Shown: in pieces, positions 1 to 13,053 of the stretch
Layout: each line of letters opens with the position of its first letter
Numbering within the stretch: the stretch's first letter is position 1
Assembly: GCA_032622095.1 (NCBI GenBank)
Contig: CP136065.1
Location: forward strand, 211,090,151-211,154,150
Length of the DNA stretch: 64,000 nucleotides
Direction of reading: 5' to 3'
Source: Siphonodentalium dalli
Taxonomy: Eukaryota; Mollusca; Scaphopoda; Gadilida; Siphonodentaliidae
Notes under the pieces: generated by a model
The model's input: the letters and a program-made list of their open reading frames with translations, nothing else
The model's database searches: none
What the model was told of the DNA's origin: nothing
Program-made: the position numbers and the translations under genes

Positions 1-126
1 AATTGGTAATAACAATATGCAGTTTGTGTATCGAGATACCTATCGTTTGAACGCCCGTATCGATGACCGTATCGTCAGTGCTGTATCGCAGTCACATCGA
101 TACATCGATGTATCGTTACACCCCTA
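1..126. mobile_element. hAT-like element, one terminus only
   Basis: The stretch is rich in GTATCGAT-type motifs and ends in ATCGTTACACCCCTA. Its reverse complement starts TAGGGGTGTAACGAT, which fits the YARNG start of hAT inverted repeats. The other end lies outside the window, so neither the target duplication nor the length can be checked. Confidence 0.5.
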
Positions 127-599
127 TGTAGAATACAACAATCAACATGTAACATAATCTATGCCAACTATATATCAAATGAGTAATATGTAATTGCACG
201 CATGGTCATACATAATGTATGAATGGGGTAAACAAGATAGTCAAGATACATGATGCATAATACCTAAATGTCACTTCCTCAGCACAGGTATGATTCACTG
301 TACTATATAAATGTACACATAAGCCTTCGTGGCTCGTGTTTTAAGCATACTACCATGAAAAGTAAAATCCGTAACCCAGCACATTTATTGTGCACCAGCA
401 CTATTATTCTTTTTTTGGTAAAAATGTCACCCAGCACTTTTATTTGGCCAGCACTTTTAGTTGGCACCTGAGAGTATGGTTAAGATATCTGCTCAGAAGG
501 AAAAAAAGCCAACATTTCCAGATGAATAAAGATGAATAACTCCAGAACGGAAAACATGAACAAAACGATTGAACACTCAATTGAATGTGCATGCTCATA
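127..599. other. no gene recognised
   Basis: AT-rich sequence without a credible coding region. The one open frame (268-471) has no recognisable domain and its composition looks like random AT-rich translation. Confidence 0.5.
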
Positions 600-1945
600 A
601 TGTACTGCCCTGGGGTGGGGTGGGGTCATTGTCACATTCGTACCAGCTTTTTAAATCGATCACAAATATAGCCAGCTTTTATGAAAGGCATGTGTTTTGC
701 GTAATGTATCCGGGCTTTGTCGGATAACGCTAGACAAGACGACGATGTATTATTATATGTTAGTCCAGTGAATTTATGAGAAAATATTATAAGTCTATAT
801 AGAGTCTACTAAATACATATGACCACCTCCTGTGCCTGAATTTTCCTCCTCGGTAGTCAAAGACTAATATTCATCAAATAAACTAAATCAAGGCTGTGAT
901 ATGCCAGTTCGGAAATTCCAAGGTGTTTATTGAAAGATTATGACATATTCCTTTTAGTATAATCACCATATTATCTGAATTGACTTGTAATAATAAACAG
1001 GGGTGGATATATTTTAGTGAGAATACAGACGAAAACGTTACATGTTTTTCTCGCAAATGTGCAACTCCCGAAACAAGAAAATTTTACATTATTTTACAAG
1101 AAAACAATCTTGCTATGAAATATATAAAGTTCTTGCAGTACCGGTATCCTAAAAGTTCCAGACAAACTTTTTTCAATTGTCCAAGGATTTTCATCCCATG
1201 GTCTATTTATTTGCAATAAACCTATTTACAAAAAAAATCACCTGGTTTAATTTCGTTTACGGTTTTTTAACACTGATTGCAACTATAAACTGTCAAAACA
1301 CCTAATAATTAGGTGAGAGACAGCCATCAACAATACTGACCTGCCAAATCCATCTGGCAGATATTAATTATCACCTATCAGCGGATCAACTAATCCACGA
1401 CGGAAGTTTTTGTTCGGCTATTCTATGCCGAACACATACGCGTTATACAAAACATCTAAAAAGACATTCATTATTGACCCAAACTCCACCAATCTTCATA
1501 TAGTATTAATAGTAATAGTTTGAAAATGAATACCTATGCCTATAAACTTTACGAGGTGGTCGTATATTTAGAAGACTGTATACAGACTATATCTCAAACG
1601 CCAGATACATAATGGCTTTGTGGAACAGGTCATGCATGTTATGTCGGTTTGCGATAGGATTTATATAATTATTTAGTTGTATGACCTCAAATATGGTGCA
1701 TGTGTATGTCAATAATTGTTTGTTCACAATATAGTGAGGAAACTAATAAACAGCAAGATATCGGTTCATTTTGCTTGAGGTTTGAGGTTTGGCACTTTTT
1801 TCTCATAAATGCACTGGACTAACATATAATAATACATTGCCGTCTTCAGCAAAAATTTAAACCAGCCATGTCCAGATGACATGCCGTACATTGGTGATGG
1901 AAATTGTTAAACGCAAAACACATGCCTTTCATAAAAGATAAGACC
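600..1945. repeat. foldback element with ~110-150 bp inverted arms
   Basis: The arm at about 678-790 recurs inverted at about 1798-1944; both contain the complement pair of GGCATGTGTTTTGCG and of CATATAATAATACAT. The outer segment at about 612-690 (CATTGTCACATTCGTA and CCAGCTTTTTAAATCGATCAC) also recurs inverted at about 6600-6700, beyond the element at 2183-6564. This suggests an older element that was later split by that insertion. Confidence 0.55.
1408..1550. repeat. direct repeat, copy 1
   Basis: About 140 bp, starting TTCGGCTATTCTATGCCGAAC and running through ATTATTGACCCAAACTCCACC. It is repeated directly at about 2008-2150. Each copy contains the small palindrome GTTCGGC/GCCGAAC. Confidence 0.6.
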
Positions 1946-2007
1946 AGCGTTAATCGCTACTTAGTCTATGTGTTAATTAATTACCGGTGACTGAATACGG
2001 AACAGAA

Positions 2008-2150
2008 GCTTGTGTTCGGCTTTTCTATGCCGAACAGAAAACGCGTTTTACAAAACATCAAATAAAACACTTATTATTGACTCAAACTCCACCAAACTTC
2101 GTATGTTAATAGTCTGAACATGAATACATATGCATATGAACATTATTTGT
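2008..2150. repeat. direct repeat, copy 2
   Basis: Diverged direct copy of 1408-1550. It sits just left of the inverted-repeat element that starts at 2183. Confidence 0.6.
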
Positions 2151-2182
2151 TATATTTCCCATTATTTGGACTTATGTTCGGT

Positions 2183-5100
2183 TACAGACCTTCTCAAAAT
2201 AAGTGGCCCTTTTAACGCGGTCCTCAACGTGGTCGTAACGCCAACGTAACGCGGTTTTTGCGTTGATAACGCGTTGGTGATACATTATGACCGCGTTGAC
2301 AATCAACGGACCGCGTTGAAGTTTAATGCAGACTGCGTTGAAGTTTAACGCAGACCGCGTTTACGTTAAACACGTTGCGCTAATGATCAACGCACAGTCG
2401 CACACACGTTTTCAAATGTATATGTTTTGTTTTTAAATATTTGATGAGGACACATAAAGAAACTGAATTTCAGTGATTTAATTCTGGTGAGAAAAACAGA
2501 ATTTAACTGAATTATTAAACTTATATATACTACTAGTACGGTAAAAAGTAAGTTAATATTTACCATACATGTATGCTTGCCAATACAATAGCGGACAATT
2601 ACTGAAACATGTAACGTCTCTTCGAAGCAAACGTTGAGTAAGTTTATTTCATCATCGTGAAAGCGACACAGCCTCATTGAGTGATCATTGTGGCACACGA
2701 TGTCCGCTAGCCAATCAAAACAGACAAAGTTATGCTTGCACGTGTCCAGTCGAGAATTCTGTGTTTGAATCACAGTCAATCAATACAGAATACAAGCTGG
2801 TAGGAGGAGTCATCTTCACAAAGTTGCTACATGGTATAAAAATATCTTGCAGAAATTCCTTTGATCTAAATTTAATAATAACTTCAAATAACGAGACAAT
2901 GTCACCATTCAGCAGCGTGCGTGGTCCAATAGAGGTTCGCGATGGGGAAGTTATGTTTACCTTGTATTAAAGGGGCACTGATATCTGGATAATATTTTAC
3001 GAACTACCGACGAGAGGCTAATGAAAGTCCGAATAATCAAGTCATGGTATTCTTCGACATAAATCACAAATCGTGTTTATTTTATAATGATTATTGGTTT
3101 ATTTAATGCTATACATGCACGTGTATAGTGGTATACATAACGAGCGTCGTGAACATTTCTGGAATTTTTCATTGCGTTTGTTTATGGCGTATATAAACGC
3201 GCTTTATTGTTTCATACAGTTTCGGCCGACATCGGAACTGACACAATACCCTTGGTCTATACATGAGCGTACATGTAATCGACATTTAAACGGATATGAC
3301 GCTGAATATTAAATATTCAAATAACACACATACATGTACATGTACATAGCGACGTGACATCAATATGTTTTGTTTGTTAGCAGTCTCGATTACGTTTCCA
3401 TTAATTCGTGCAGCGCGATCAACGTGATTTATGTATTATTTTGGAAACGTACCATTTCGACTGCGTTTGTTGTGTGACGGTTTACTCGACCGCGTTGTGA
3501 TCAACGTGATCTACATTTATTTATTTGTTTTTTTCCCGGAAAAATCTAAATGTGGGCCTATATGTAAAACATTTAACACTAATCAGAATGCATTACTCTC
3601 GTCACGCAAACAACATTGTATTATTTTGGAAACATTCCATTTCGTTGACGGTTATCTCGACTGCGTTTGTTGCGTTGACGGTTAACTTGACCGCGTTTGT
3701 TGCGTTTGCGGTCATGCCGATTTTTACATAATGCATGTACACATATCAATAAATTTTCAAATATGGGTGGAGTTACAGAAAATTATCTGGTGGTGGTGTG
3801 TGTGTTTTTTTTTTTTAGCGGGACATTAAATTACCGTATATATTTTGTCCGGCATCGGCGTTTGAAATCAAATGGGTAAGCCATTATGTGTCGACTGTAG
3901 ACTTGTGATTTGAATTGTTAATATTTTACGATGTACTTGTCAGTAGAAATGATAACGAATTTCGGAGAATACTGTAAATATATGTGCAAAAGAACTTTTT
4001 ATTATATGAGGTTTTGATGACTAGATATCGGCTTTCAAGAGAATACATTTAACTCACTTGTTGTCAGTCTTGCAAAAAATTCAAATTATCGCTTCTAATA
4101 AAGAGCGTCCATGTTTACACCGAAATGTGGTATGTAATAAAGAGCGTTTAAATTATGATAGTTTGTACTCGTTTTCAATGTAAAACCACAAACGTATGTA
4201 GATATAGATCGATAATAAAACGGTGGACATTTGTGTGTGTTTTTTTTGCGATTTCTGTGACATAATAATTGATGGTGACTAGAGCTGGGACGGTTATGCG
4301 GTTAACCACCAACTATGGCCGTGACCGGTCACGGATTTGCCGTGGTCGGTTAACCGTAACATCACTATTATAGTGTATGATCACTGTGATGGTCAGCTAT
4401 AACTGGCTATAAGAGGGTTAATCTGTCTCCGTCAATTAAAATGAATCCGAGATTGACGGAACAACATCAAACGCGGTGTGTCGGCTCTTTGATGGCTACA
4501 TTTAACAGCCTGCCGACGTCAAAACGAAACATCAGCACACGTGTGATCTTACAACATTGTCACATCGCATGACTCGTATTCAGTATTATTATCAGGAAGA
4601 TAATTGTTTTTGTTATCAACGACTAGTTATTTCTTGAGACTCCCGGCCCTTCAATCCATTCCCCCCCGGACAACATCACATACCAACGTATATGTAAGTA
4701 TTTCATTAAGAATAAATAATAATTGTTCGCCCACCCAGCTACCGGAAATTGCGGAATAATCAATAAAATATTCCGGAATGTATATTAAACCTTTCTAGTC
4801 GTCACTTCCGTGTCGGTGTGTTCAGCTTCCCGCCCGATCACATATCCCGATGGCGATGGAGTAATTTTACAAGGACAATAAATGAACACAACACAGCCTC
4901 ACAGGGGAATGACATTGTATATTTATTTTATTCAGTAATAATTTGAAGATGTGTACTTAATTAGATATGTGATTATGTGTGTCATGGGTGACAACTTCTT
5001 TGTATAATGGGCAGGAGCCGTTCTCAAACTTACCATGTCAGTGAGCATCACAATCATCGCCGTTCTGCATACTGGGCTTACCCACCCATAATAGTACTTA

Positions 5101-6564
5101 TAATATGTGGTTAACCGGTTAATCGCGGTTTTTTGCCGTTCATAACCGGTCACGAAAAACCCATAACCGTCCCAGCTCTAATGGTGACTATATTAAAGTT
5201 TTCTTTTATAACCCGGAAATCTAGAAAAAAACAATTTTGTCTAATTTGGTATCGTCGGACGGCGCTTGGATCTTCAAATGTACATTGTACATTGTTTTCA
5301 AATATTTGATGAAGACAAATAAATAATTGAATTGCAGTGATTCAATTCCGGTGAAAAAAAAACTGAAGTTAACAATATTATTCAACTTATATATCCTACG
5401 GTAAAAAGAAAGTTAATATTTATCATATGCTTGCCTACACAATAGCGGATTATACATTGCTAGTCTCTTCGAAGCACCATTGAATACGAACGATGTCGTT
5501 ATTTCATCATCAATGAATTAAGTAACACCTGAACAAGACTTCATCGAGTGCATGGTCACTAGCCAATCAAAACCGACGAAGTTATGACAGCACGTTTTCA
5601 ATCGAGAATTCCGTTTGAGTCACATGGTATCACTCCCCGTATTGCATTTGCGTCTATTGACACCGCTGTCAATCATTCGCGGCATGCTTTTGATCCGCGG
5701 TCTGTTGGTCAAAGTGACAAATCACTGGTAACCAAATCTGACCGCTGTTTGTTTTACATGTATTTCACAACACATGGATAATTAATATTCGAAATTATTT
5801 GCATCACTGTACATGTATATCCATGTGTCAATTACGAACGTGCGTGTAAATGTAGATGAGTGTTTATCGTACCCTCACGAAGATTTCAAATGACATCGGA
5901 CCTTTGGCGTACAGGTTATTGACCTTTATTAGGAGGTGACGCTGAATATTAAATATTCAAAGAATACACGTACATGTACATTGCGACGTGAACTCAAAGT
6001 TTTTTGTTTGTTAGAAATCTCAATTGCATCTCTATTAATTCGTGCAGCGCGATCGATGTGATCTGCATTTATTTATTATTTTTTTCCAGAAAAAATTCTA
6101 AATGTTAAATGCAAAACATCAACAATAAAGCATGCATCACACAAGCCAAACGCACGGTCACCGTCTCGATTGATTACAACACTTCGTTCTGTTTCCTATC
6201 AGAAAATTGTATGAAACTAAAATTGGTGGCCGTCGTTCATTTTCTCTTTTCAATTTAATGTTTTTTTAATAAAATGAGTTCATGTCTCAAAGTTCATGCT
6301 TACAATGTTATTCAATAATTATTATTACAGTTGATAAGCTATTCTCCCGACCTCGTTTGTTGCGTTGACGGTTATCTCGACCGCGTTTGTTGCGTTGGTG
6401 GTCATGCCGACCGCGTTATGTTGCGTTGGCGGTTTCCTCGACCGCGTTTGAGTAACGTTACGACCGCGTTGGAGTAACGTTACGACCGCGTTGGATCAAC
6501 GCGGTCGTAACGTTACTCCAACGCGGTCGGGAGGGCCATTACTTTTGTCTTGAGAAGGTCTGTA
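2183..6564. mobile_element. 4.4 kb terminal-inverted-repeat element, non-autonomous
   Basis: The left end reads TACAGACCTTCTCAA and the right end is its complement, TTGAGAAGGTCTGTA. Both ends then carry GGCC and many copies of a GACCGCGTTG-type subterminal repeat (about 2215-2390 and 6355-6530). The flanks read TGTTCGGT on the left and TGTTCGGA on the right, a nearly perfect 8-bp target duplication. The interior is internally duplicated: about 2400-2790 matches about 5290-5640, and about 3300-3420 matches about 5942-6060. No transposase was seen. An 8-bp duplication would fit hAT, but the ends do not clearly fit YARNG, so the superfamily is open. Confidence 0.7.
4280..5180. mobile_element. 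nested hAT-like non-autonomous element
   Basis: The inverted ends are TAGAGCTGGGACGGTTATG and its complement CATAACCGTCCCAGCTCTA. A perfect 8-bp target duplication, ATGGTGAC, flanks it at 4272-4279 and 5181-5188. TAGAG fits the YARNG rule of hAT transposons. The 901-bp body has no transposase frame. It lies wholly inside 2183-6564, so it inserted later. Confidence 0.85.
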
Positions 6565-6699
6565 TGTTCGGATTTTATAAGGACCCAGCTACAAATGTGA
6601 TTGCTTTAGAAAAGCTGGCAACATTTGTGATCGATTTAAAAAGCTGGCTACGAATGTGATCGATGCCTTGTGACAATGACCCCAATCAGGTCTGGGCGG

Positions 6700-7739
6700 G
6701 TACGTTCTGTCAAAAGTGGGACGTTCTGACGAGACGTTTTGGTAGGGGTACGTTATATCCAACGAAATTAGGAAACACCGAAACTTAAAGAGGAACATCT
6801 TACATAATCATAGTCTTCATTGTCGCACAAAGCTCTACTATCAGGTCCGTATTGACTACTGAAAATGTCTGCCATGTTTGTTGCGGGTCTTTATTCTTTA
6901 CAATTTAAGAAATTTGCAGAAACAACCGGTGCAAAAAATATCAACGTGCTCTTCAGAACTTCCGGTAGGTTGTTATAGTCTGTTTCTAACTTCTGAACTT
7001 TGCAAAAACTTTCATAAAACTTTCGAATATCATTATCCAAATAAAACTAGTTGAATGCTGCAGTTTTCTTATTTACTTTTAAACTAATTATATTGATATC
7101 ATGAAGTTGTAATTTGATCGAATTTCAATAAAACTGACATTCTGCAAATCACGACATGCTACCAAAATGAAGGATCCCGACAACCATTCCCACAAGGCAC
7201 TTGCTCGCACAATTTCACTGAGGGTGTGCATTTTTATAGTTGAGATCAAGGACTGTCATCTGGTTGTTTCTTTCGCTGGGTCGTTGGAATGGTTTGTTAA
7301 TATTCATATATATCTTGAGGGTTCTAATTAATGGGCTCATCAAATCTACACATATTCTCAAAATAAGTATCCCCCTCGACCGTGTCACTGTCGGAACCAC
7401 CACCGTGAGATCGCGTTGAAAAATGACCTCAACGTCACTGAACGTGGTGGAAATAAACCGTTATTGCAACATAAGTCATAACGGAGTCGAGGTGACCGTT
7501 AATGAAAAGAAACTATGTCTTAGCTTTAGGTTCCTAGCTTTTAGGTTCCACAAGCGATAAGTCGTGATGTCTTTGTGCCTGTCTGACATTCCTTTTTTTT
7601 TTTTGGCCAACGACATGCCCGTCAACCAATATATGACGCATTGATGGTACCGTCATATATTCATTAATATTGTCATATAACAACGATGTTCGACTTATGA
7701 AATAAATTATGAAATTGGCCAGTTACACAAGATAAGCGA
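6700..7739. other. no gene recognised
   Basis: No credible coding region and no clear repeat ends. Short open frames here are AT-rich and lack recognisable domains. A T-rich run lies at about 7590-7602. Confidence 0.4.
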
Positions 7740-8235
7740 AGGTTGGTTCTGCGACCGTATTGCTGCAAGTCATCCAGTTCGGGCCGGAGTTCACGATCTA
7801 ATTCAACTCGCGCTTCCGATTCCATTTTCAGTTTATATTCCAACTTCTATATTTTATCATCCCGTTTCTTAAGATCAGTTTTAAGGGTATCCATGGTCAC
7901 AATATCCTTTGGTACAATTTTAGACACTTCGTTGCAGGCGGCTTCAGTCATCATACCAAGAAATATACCTCGCATAGCTTTGGTCAACGACTATTACTTT
8001 TGGACTGGATAAAGCATTTACCAACCCACTTTCAAAATAGACGCTTGGTTCAAGAAAATTTTGCTCACTGTCACTATCGTAATCATGTTCGGAGTGAATG
8101 GGGGTACTGATGAGACGAGATTGATACAGTGGTCTGGTTTTCTTAGAATCGGCTTCAATGGAGGATGATAATGGCGATGATCGGTCCCTCTTCGCACCTG
8201 CTATCGGTTACGCCATCCATATCTATGTTATCTAG
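7740..8235 (-). pseudogene. decayed non-LTR retrotransposon ORF1-like coiled-coil fragment
   Basis: Reading the minus strand, a broken frame gives an acidic stretch with HDYDSDSEQN and then, after a frameshift near 7950, a heptad-rich stretch ending LDDLQQYGRRTNLR. The motif (D/E)xLxQYxRRxNLR ends the coiled coil of many LINE ORF1 and related invertebrate proteins. At least one in-frame stop (after KKRDDKI) and one frame change show that it is no longer functional. What is seen: the motif and the breaks. What is inferred: the retrotransposon origin. Confidence 0.55.
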
Positions 8236-8339
8236 CTGTTCATGTTCATACCCTCCAGACGGTACAACACGGCGACTCACAGTGCCAGTTGAATTTGGTT
8301 ATTGAATGTCACCGTTTTCAGGGGGAAACTCGTGCTTTT

Positions 8340-9050
8340 CTTTTCCATAGTTTATATTGTATCAACGATTGTACACAGGAATGCGACAATGAGTAGCAGT
8401 TAGATTATGTATTGGCGATAACACAATTTAGGTTAATCCGCAGAATCGACAGTCCGTGAGCACTTATCAGGAAATCACGAAGAGACATCCTAAGTCCACA
8501 TTCACTGCAAATTGACGCCAGGATAATGTGAAAACATTAAATGTTACTGTGATATTGTAGACAAATTAGAAAAATCTCACCGGGTTTATCAGCAGTCAGT
8601 AGAAGATCAATGACAAACAAACATGGCGACCGGCTCCTTTCAGTAAATCAGCCACGTCAACACACAATGTTCATTTCAATCGCGTTATTTCTTGTTAAAA
8701 TTGTGAATTCTTCATAGATCCAGCTTAATAGCATCCACAACAAACATTTTAGGTCAAAATTCAGCAGCCACTCAGCTTAAGTAGAACATATATTAAATAA
8801 ATAGCCCATAAATGAGCGGACTGAGAAAATTATCCACCCGCCATTCACAGCCTCGCTTTCGGTCCGGGTTCATGGCTTGTTATCCAATCCTCGTTTGAAC
8901 CATTTGTATTTTTTCTATATGTATAATTGTCAATGCTGTGATGTTCTTTGTTCAAATAAAGATGTTTTTGTTTTAAAATGTTAACATTTCATTTGTTTTT
9001 AACCTTCATTACTTAATAAAAATTGATTTTAATGAATTTATTAATAATAC
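8340..9050. other. no gene recognised
   Basis: Unassigned sequence left of the minisatellite. It has no long open frame and no clear repeat ends. Confidence 0.4.
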
Positions 9051-9056
9051 ATCTGA

Positions 9057-9172
9057 AGGTCCCAGTTAGCCATGGTCCCAGTCAGCCAAGGTCCCAGTTA
9101 GCCAAGGTCCCACTTAACCAGACTTGAGGTCCCAGTTAGCCAAGGTCCCAGTTAGCCAAGGTCCCAGTTAGC
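9057..9172. repeat. minisatellite, 16-bp unit
   Basis: About seven imperfect copies of GGTCCCAGTTAGCCAA, with one divergent spacer (CTTAACCAGACTTGA) in the middle. Confidence 0.85.
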
Positions 9173-9759
9173 TGGATACCCATTACATGTAGGTTGAGGT
9201 CCTTGACTCCTCGTGTAGTCTGTCAAGTCACTTATGTACCAAATTTTCTTTGAAAAGTGACCACATGCTCTAATCTACTTCTCGTTTTGGAGCTACGCAT
9301 TCGTAAATATGTCAATATTTAACACATTTACCTTTCTAACAGAATGAGAGTGGAGTGCGGGAGTCACACCGAAAGTTGGCAGCACCAAAATTCCAAGGAG
9401 CTTGACGTTGATTAACTTCAGTGATCACTCAAAGCGTCTTAACGAATCTGACTAAGAGATCTAGACCTCTCATGCATAGAAGTCATCGGCCTTCTATATT
9501 TACAACGCAACCGCTACATTACTCCCCTGCAAGGGTTGATTTAATTTTCAAATTTGTTATAGCATTTTTCAGCACGGGCCAGTTTTTGTATAGCATTCCC
9601 TACCAATACATGATTTTTTATTTTAAATCGGTTTATTTTAAATTGGAAATTGAATCCAGTTAAATCGAGCCCTGCTCCCTCGTTGTTTTTTGAGATTCAC
9701 AGAATCTCACCATAGTCCTCCTCCAGAGCGGGTACATCATGACACAGGCTCAGAGTAAT

Positions 9760-10129
9760 GGACGAACCTCGCATATATAAGAGAATGCATTGGCCTAACA
9801 ATTTGTTATTATTTTTTACAATTTTTGACAATTTTAATAATTTTTTCTTATATTCTTTAACAGACTTATTTTGTAGGTTTAGTGCCAGGGAATCTTACGT
9901 TTTTCATGGGCATCAAAATTATTACTATGAATATTTGGTGATAGTTTTGAGTTATAACATGCCCCTAAGGTTTTATCCAGTTTGTTTTTAAATTCGCTAT
10001 AGCATGCTTAAGCATACTCAAAAAAAATTCAACCCAAATTTTTTATTTTTTTTTTAATTGTTTTAGGGCCGATTTTACAGAACGTAAATTATGGCCGATG
10101 AAATCGGCCCCTGGCACTGAAAGGGTTAA
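9760..10129. mobile_element. TTAA MITE, end-type P1, left end truncated
   Basis: The right end is GGCACTGAAAGGGTTAA (TTAA at 10126-10129). The left part has CTCGCATATATAAGAG followed by AATGCATTGG, one arm of the shared palindrome, but lacks the TTAACCCTTTCAGTGCC start. The interior closely matches the intact element at 58046-58490. Confidence 0.7.
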
Positions 10130-10679
10130 ACACATGGACATGTATCGCACAGAAAATATTCCTGATAATGTTTGGCCTGAAACATAACAATGCTGAAGAA
10201 GACCTGCAAGAATTTAGTCGGGATGGGAAAGAAGAGGGTATTTATATGACCTTTTCAGTTTGTCGGTGTGTGGATGCGTGCTGTGATGCCAAAAGAACAT
10301 CAAATTAATGTCTTTGTGCACCATATCTTATCGTAAGACAATGGAAATCTGGGAGAACGTATGGAAAACAGAGGTCCAACCAGATACAGTTCTACCGGTA
10401 TAACTGCAGCTATGCTAAACTCAAATAAATAAAATTTTGCCTTTTGAATTTATTGTAAATTTTTTTTGAAAGACTCACGAGTTATGATAACGTTGATTAC
10501 TATTATTTGGTGTCATCTTAAAGGTTGCCTCCCTACCCATCCCTTTCTTTCAACACCCATGAGATTAGAAACTTTGCATTCACCACTTAATTGTCTGCTC
10601 ACCCAAATTAATATGTCTCGGGTTGGCCATGGTGCCTTGAAATGCTGGTTCCAGTATGTGCCTATGCAGCCCTCATAAT

Positions 10680-12548
10680 TAGTGATGTACCGATTATCGG
10701 TATCGGCTATCGGATCGGGCCAATATATGTGGTATCGGCAAGATATCGGTATCAGCAAAATTTAGTTTCCCGACCGATATCGTCAACCGATACATGTCAT
10801 GTCCTTTGTGAACATTGTTACACCAATTCCGACTTTATTATTAAATAAATGATGGGAATTTCGATATATAGCGACTTTTTTACCCACGGGTCAGCCCTCC
10901 ATCACATACCGTGATATACCATGATGACAACATCGACATGAGACTGCTGGTACACTCATGACCCAAATAAACATTTCAAAAGGTACCGTAGTTCCGTACG
11001 CATAATAATTAAAGTTAAAACATAAACTGTATATAATTAAAATTACTTGCGAGTGCCGAGTAGCACATGTTGAAAGCGAATAACTGACACCCCTGGCATT
11101 AGCATGAGAATGGAATCTTCCTATATATATGACTGAATCAGACTAATGTACCGGTATCATTTAGTGATGTATTCATGGGGGTGTGGAATTAATTCCATGC
11201 CACGTGCGACAGTAAGTTGTCACATAAACTCACATTGTTATTATCTTCCCAAGGCGGATACCGGGCGGCAAGATCAAACGATTATTTGCATGCATTTGAT
11301 GTCTTCGAGTAGAAATCACTAATATGCCACGTGTTGACAGATAACACAGTAAACTAAAAATCAGTGTTTATAAATAGAGGAATCACACTTGACCAGTTTG
11401 CATTAAAGTCGCCGGAGTTGTGACTCGCTATTCCTCAATGTATAGAAACATCACGTGTTAACAACATTTAAGTGTGTGTGTTTAAAGGTACTCAATCCGT
11501 AAAGAGGGTCCCCATCTCAACAGATTCCAACAACAACAATCCGATCAGAGGGTCCTATATTACTATTTCTTTGGCTTTGGGGGTAAAAAATATTTGATTC
11601 GAGTCGAGGAACCCATCAAACAAAGCTCAGAGTTATTAGATATTGATTTTTGAAATTTGTTAATTGCTCGAGATGAGTACTAATAACTGCCTTCAATTTG
11701 GTAACCTGCTCGAGATTTTACGTCAAAACTCTATTCAAACAGACAAGGATGGATAACTCTATAATCAAGTGGTAATAATAACAAAATTTTAACTGTCTTC
11801 TGGGCCAGAAAGAATTCCCGATAATGAAAAATAATAGATTTCTAAAATCGATATCTAACAAATCTGAGCTTTGATGTGTGACTTCCTCGACTCGAATCAA
11901 ATATTTTTGACCCCTGAAGCCATTGAAATAGTAATTGAGAGGAGTTTTATCGGATTGAGTACCTTTAAAGTGCTTTTGATTCAAATTGATTGATGTTCTG
12001 GTATAGTTCTCGTCTTGTCCAATAAAGGAATTGATTTGATTTGATTTGGTATACGATGACTGAATATGAAGGAGGTGACTAACTTGTTTGATGGAACCAT
12101 CCAAACCAATCAGAGTGCTCTATGGGCTGGATTTGTATCTGCTGTCATAGACAGAGAAAATGTCAACAATTGCAACATTGCAGGTGTTATTAAACGCAAG
12201 TTCAACTTCTGAAAAAGATTAAGTTTGGCAAATTGAAATTGAGTCATTGACTCAAATGGATTATGGACTGATTCCGTAAGGCACAGTAACGGAATCAAAC
12301 AAATATTGAGGAAATCGTTTGAATGCAACGAAATATTAAATCGTTTTGCCAGGGTTTTTGGGGAACGTAACTAAACTTTTTTGCGACAAGGTTATCGGTT
12401 CTTTGCCGACAATACTTTGCAATTTAAAAGATATGGAGTTTTGTTCATGTACAAGTCTTATCGGTATCTGTATCGGATCGGCCGATAATTCTACTGAAAA
12501 TATCGGCTATCGGCTTTTACCGATAACCCCCATATCGTTACATCACTA
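10680..12548. mobile_element. hAT-like non-autonomous element, 1.87 kb
   Basis: It begins TAGTGATGTACCGATTATCG and ends with the complementary CGTTACATCACTA. A perfect 8-bp target duplication, CTCATAAT, lies at 10672-10679 and 12549-12556. Both ends are rich in TATCGGC-type repeats. TAGTG fits the hAT YARNG rule. No transposase frame remains; the body includes a second, nested foldback repeat. Confidence 0.85.
11481..11969. mobile_element. nested foldback element
   Basis: The ends TTTAAAGGTACTCAATCCG and CGGATTGAGTACCTTTAAA are exact complements. Longer imperfect inverted arms follow (about 11570-11670 against about 11815-11940, both containing ATATTTGATTCGAGTCGAGG or its complement). It lies inside the hAT-like element 10680-12548. 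Confidence 0.7.
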
Positions 12549-12809
12549 CTCATAATTGACTACAGCAATGAGGAATGATGAAGCCATTTGCTGAAGCAAA
12601 CTGGGCCACAGCAATGGTTAGCCGTATCTGATTGCCGAATTAAGATGGCTGCTACTCTCACCTGCCGAATAATAGTGCATGCATGATTATTTAATTTGGG
12701 TCAAAAATACAACCCTGCACTGTTATTAGTAAATGAGACATATAGTGAAATTGCCTGCACTTTCAGCCAAAAATACAGCCCTGCACTATTATTCAGCAGC
12801 AGGTAAGAG

Positions 12810-13053
12810 CAAGCCTTGAAATAGTGTGTCTGTCATTTGCAGAATGAGGTCCCCAGAGGGTGAAGTTAGTGATGCTACCCCGCATAGCGGGATAGCATCA
12901 CCAAATTCACCCTCTGGGGACCTCATTCTGCTTACACCTCAGCAGAATGAGGTTCCCAGAGGGTGAATTTGGTGATGCTAGCCAGCTATGTGGGGTAGCA
13001 TCACTAAATTCACCTTCTGGGAACCTCATTCTGCAAATGACAGACACACTATT
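12810..13053. mobile_element. double-hairpin MITE, family Q, right tip lost
   Basis: It starts CAAGCCTTGAAATAGTGTG and contains two consecutive stem-loops built from GCAGAATGAGGTCCCCAGAG and its complement. The right tip (CAAGGCTTG complement) is missing: after CACACTATT the sequence passes into ATTCAGCAGGTAAGAG. The left flank also reads ATTCAGCAGCAGGTAAGAG. Confidence 0.75.

Noticed and set aside
9057-9172. CRISPR-like array
   Set aside because: The 16-bp units are directly adjacent, without unique spacers, in a eukaryotic genome; it is a minisatellite.
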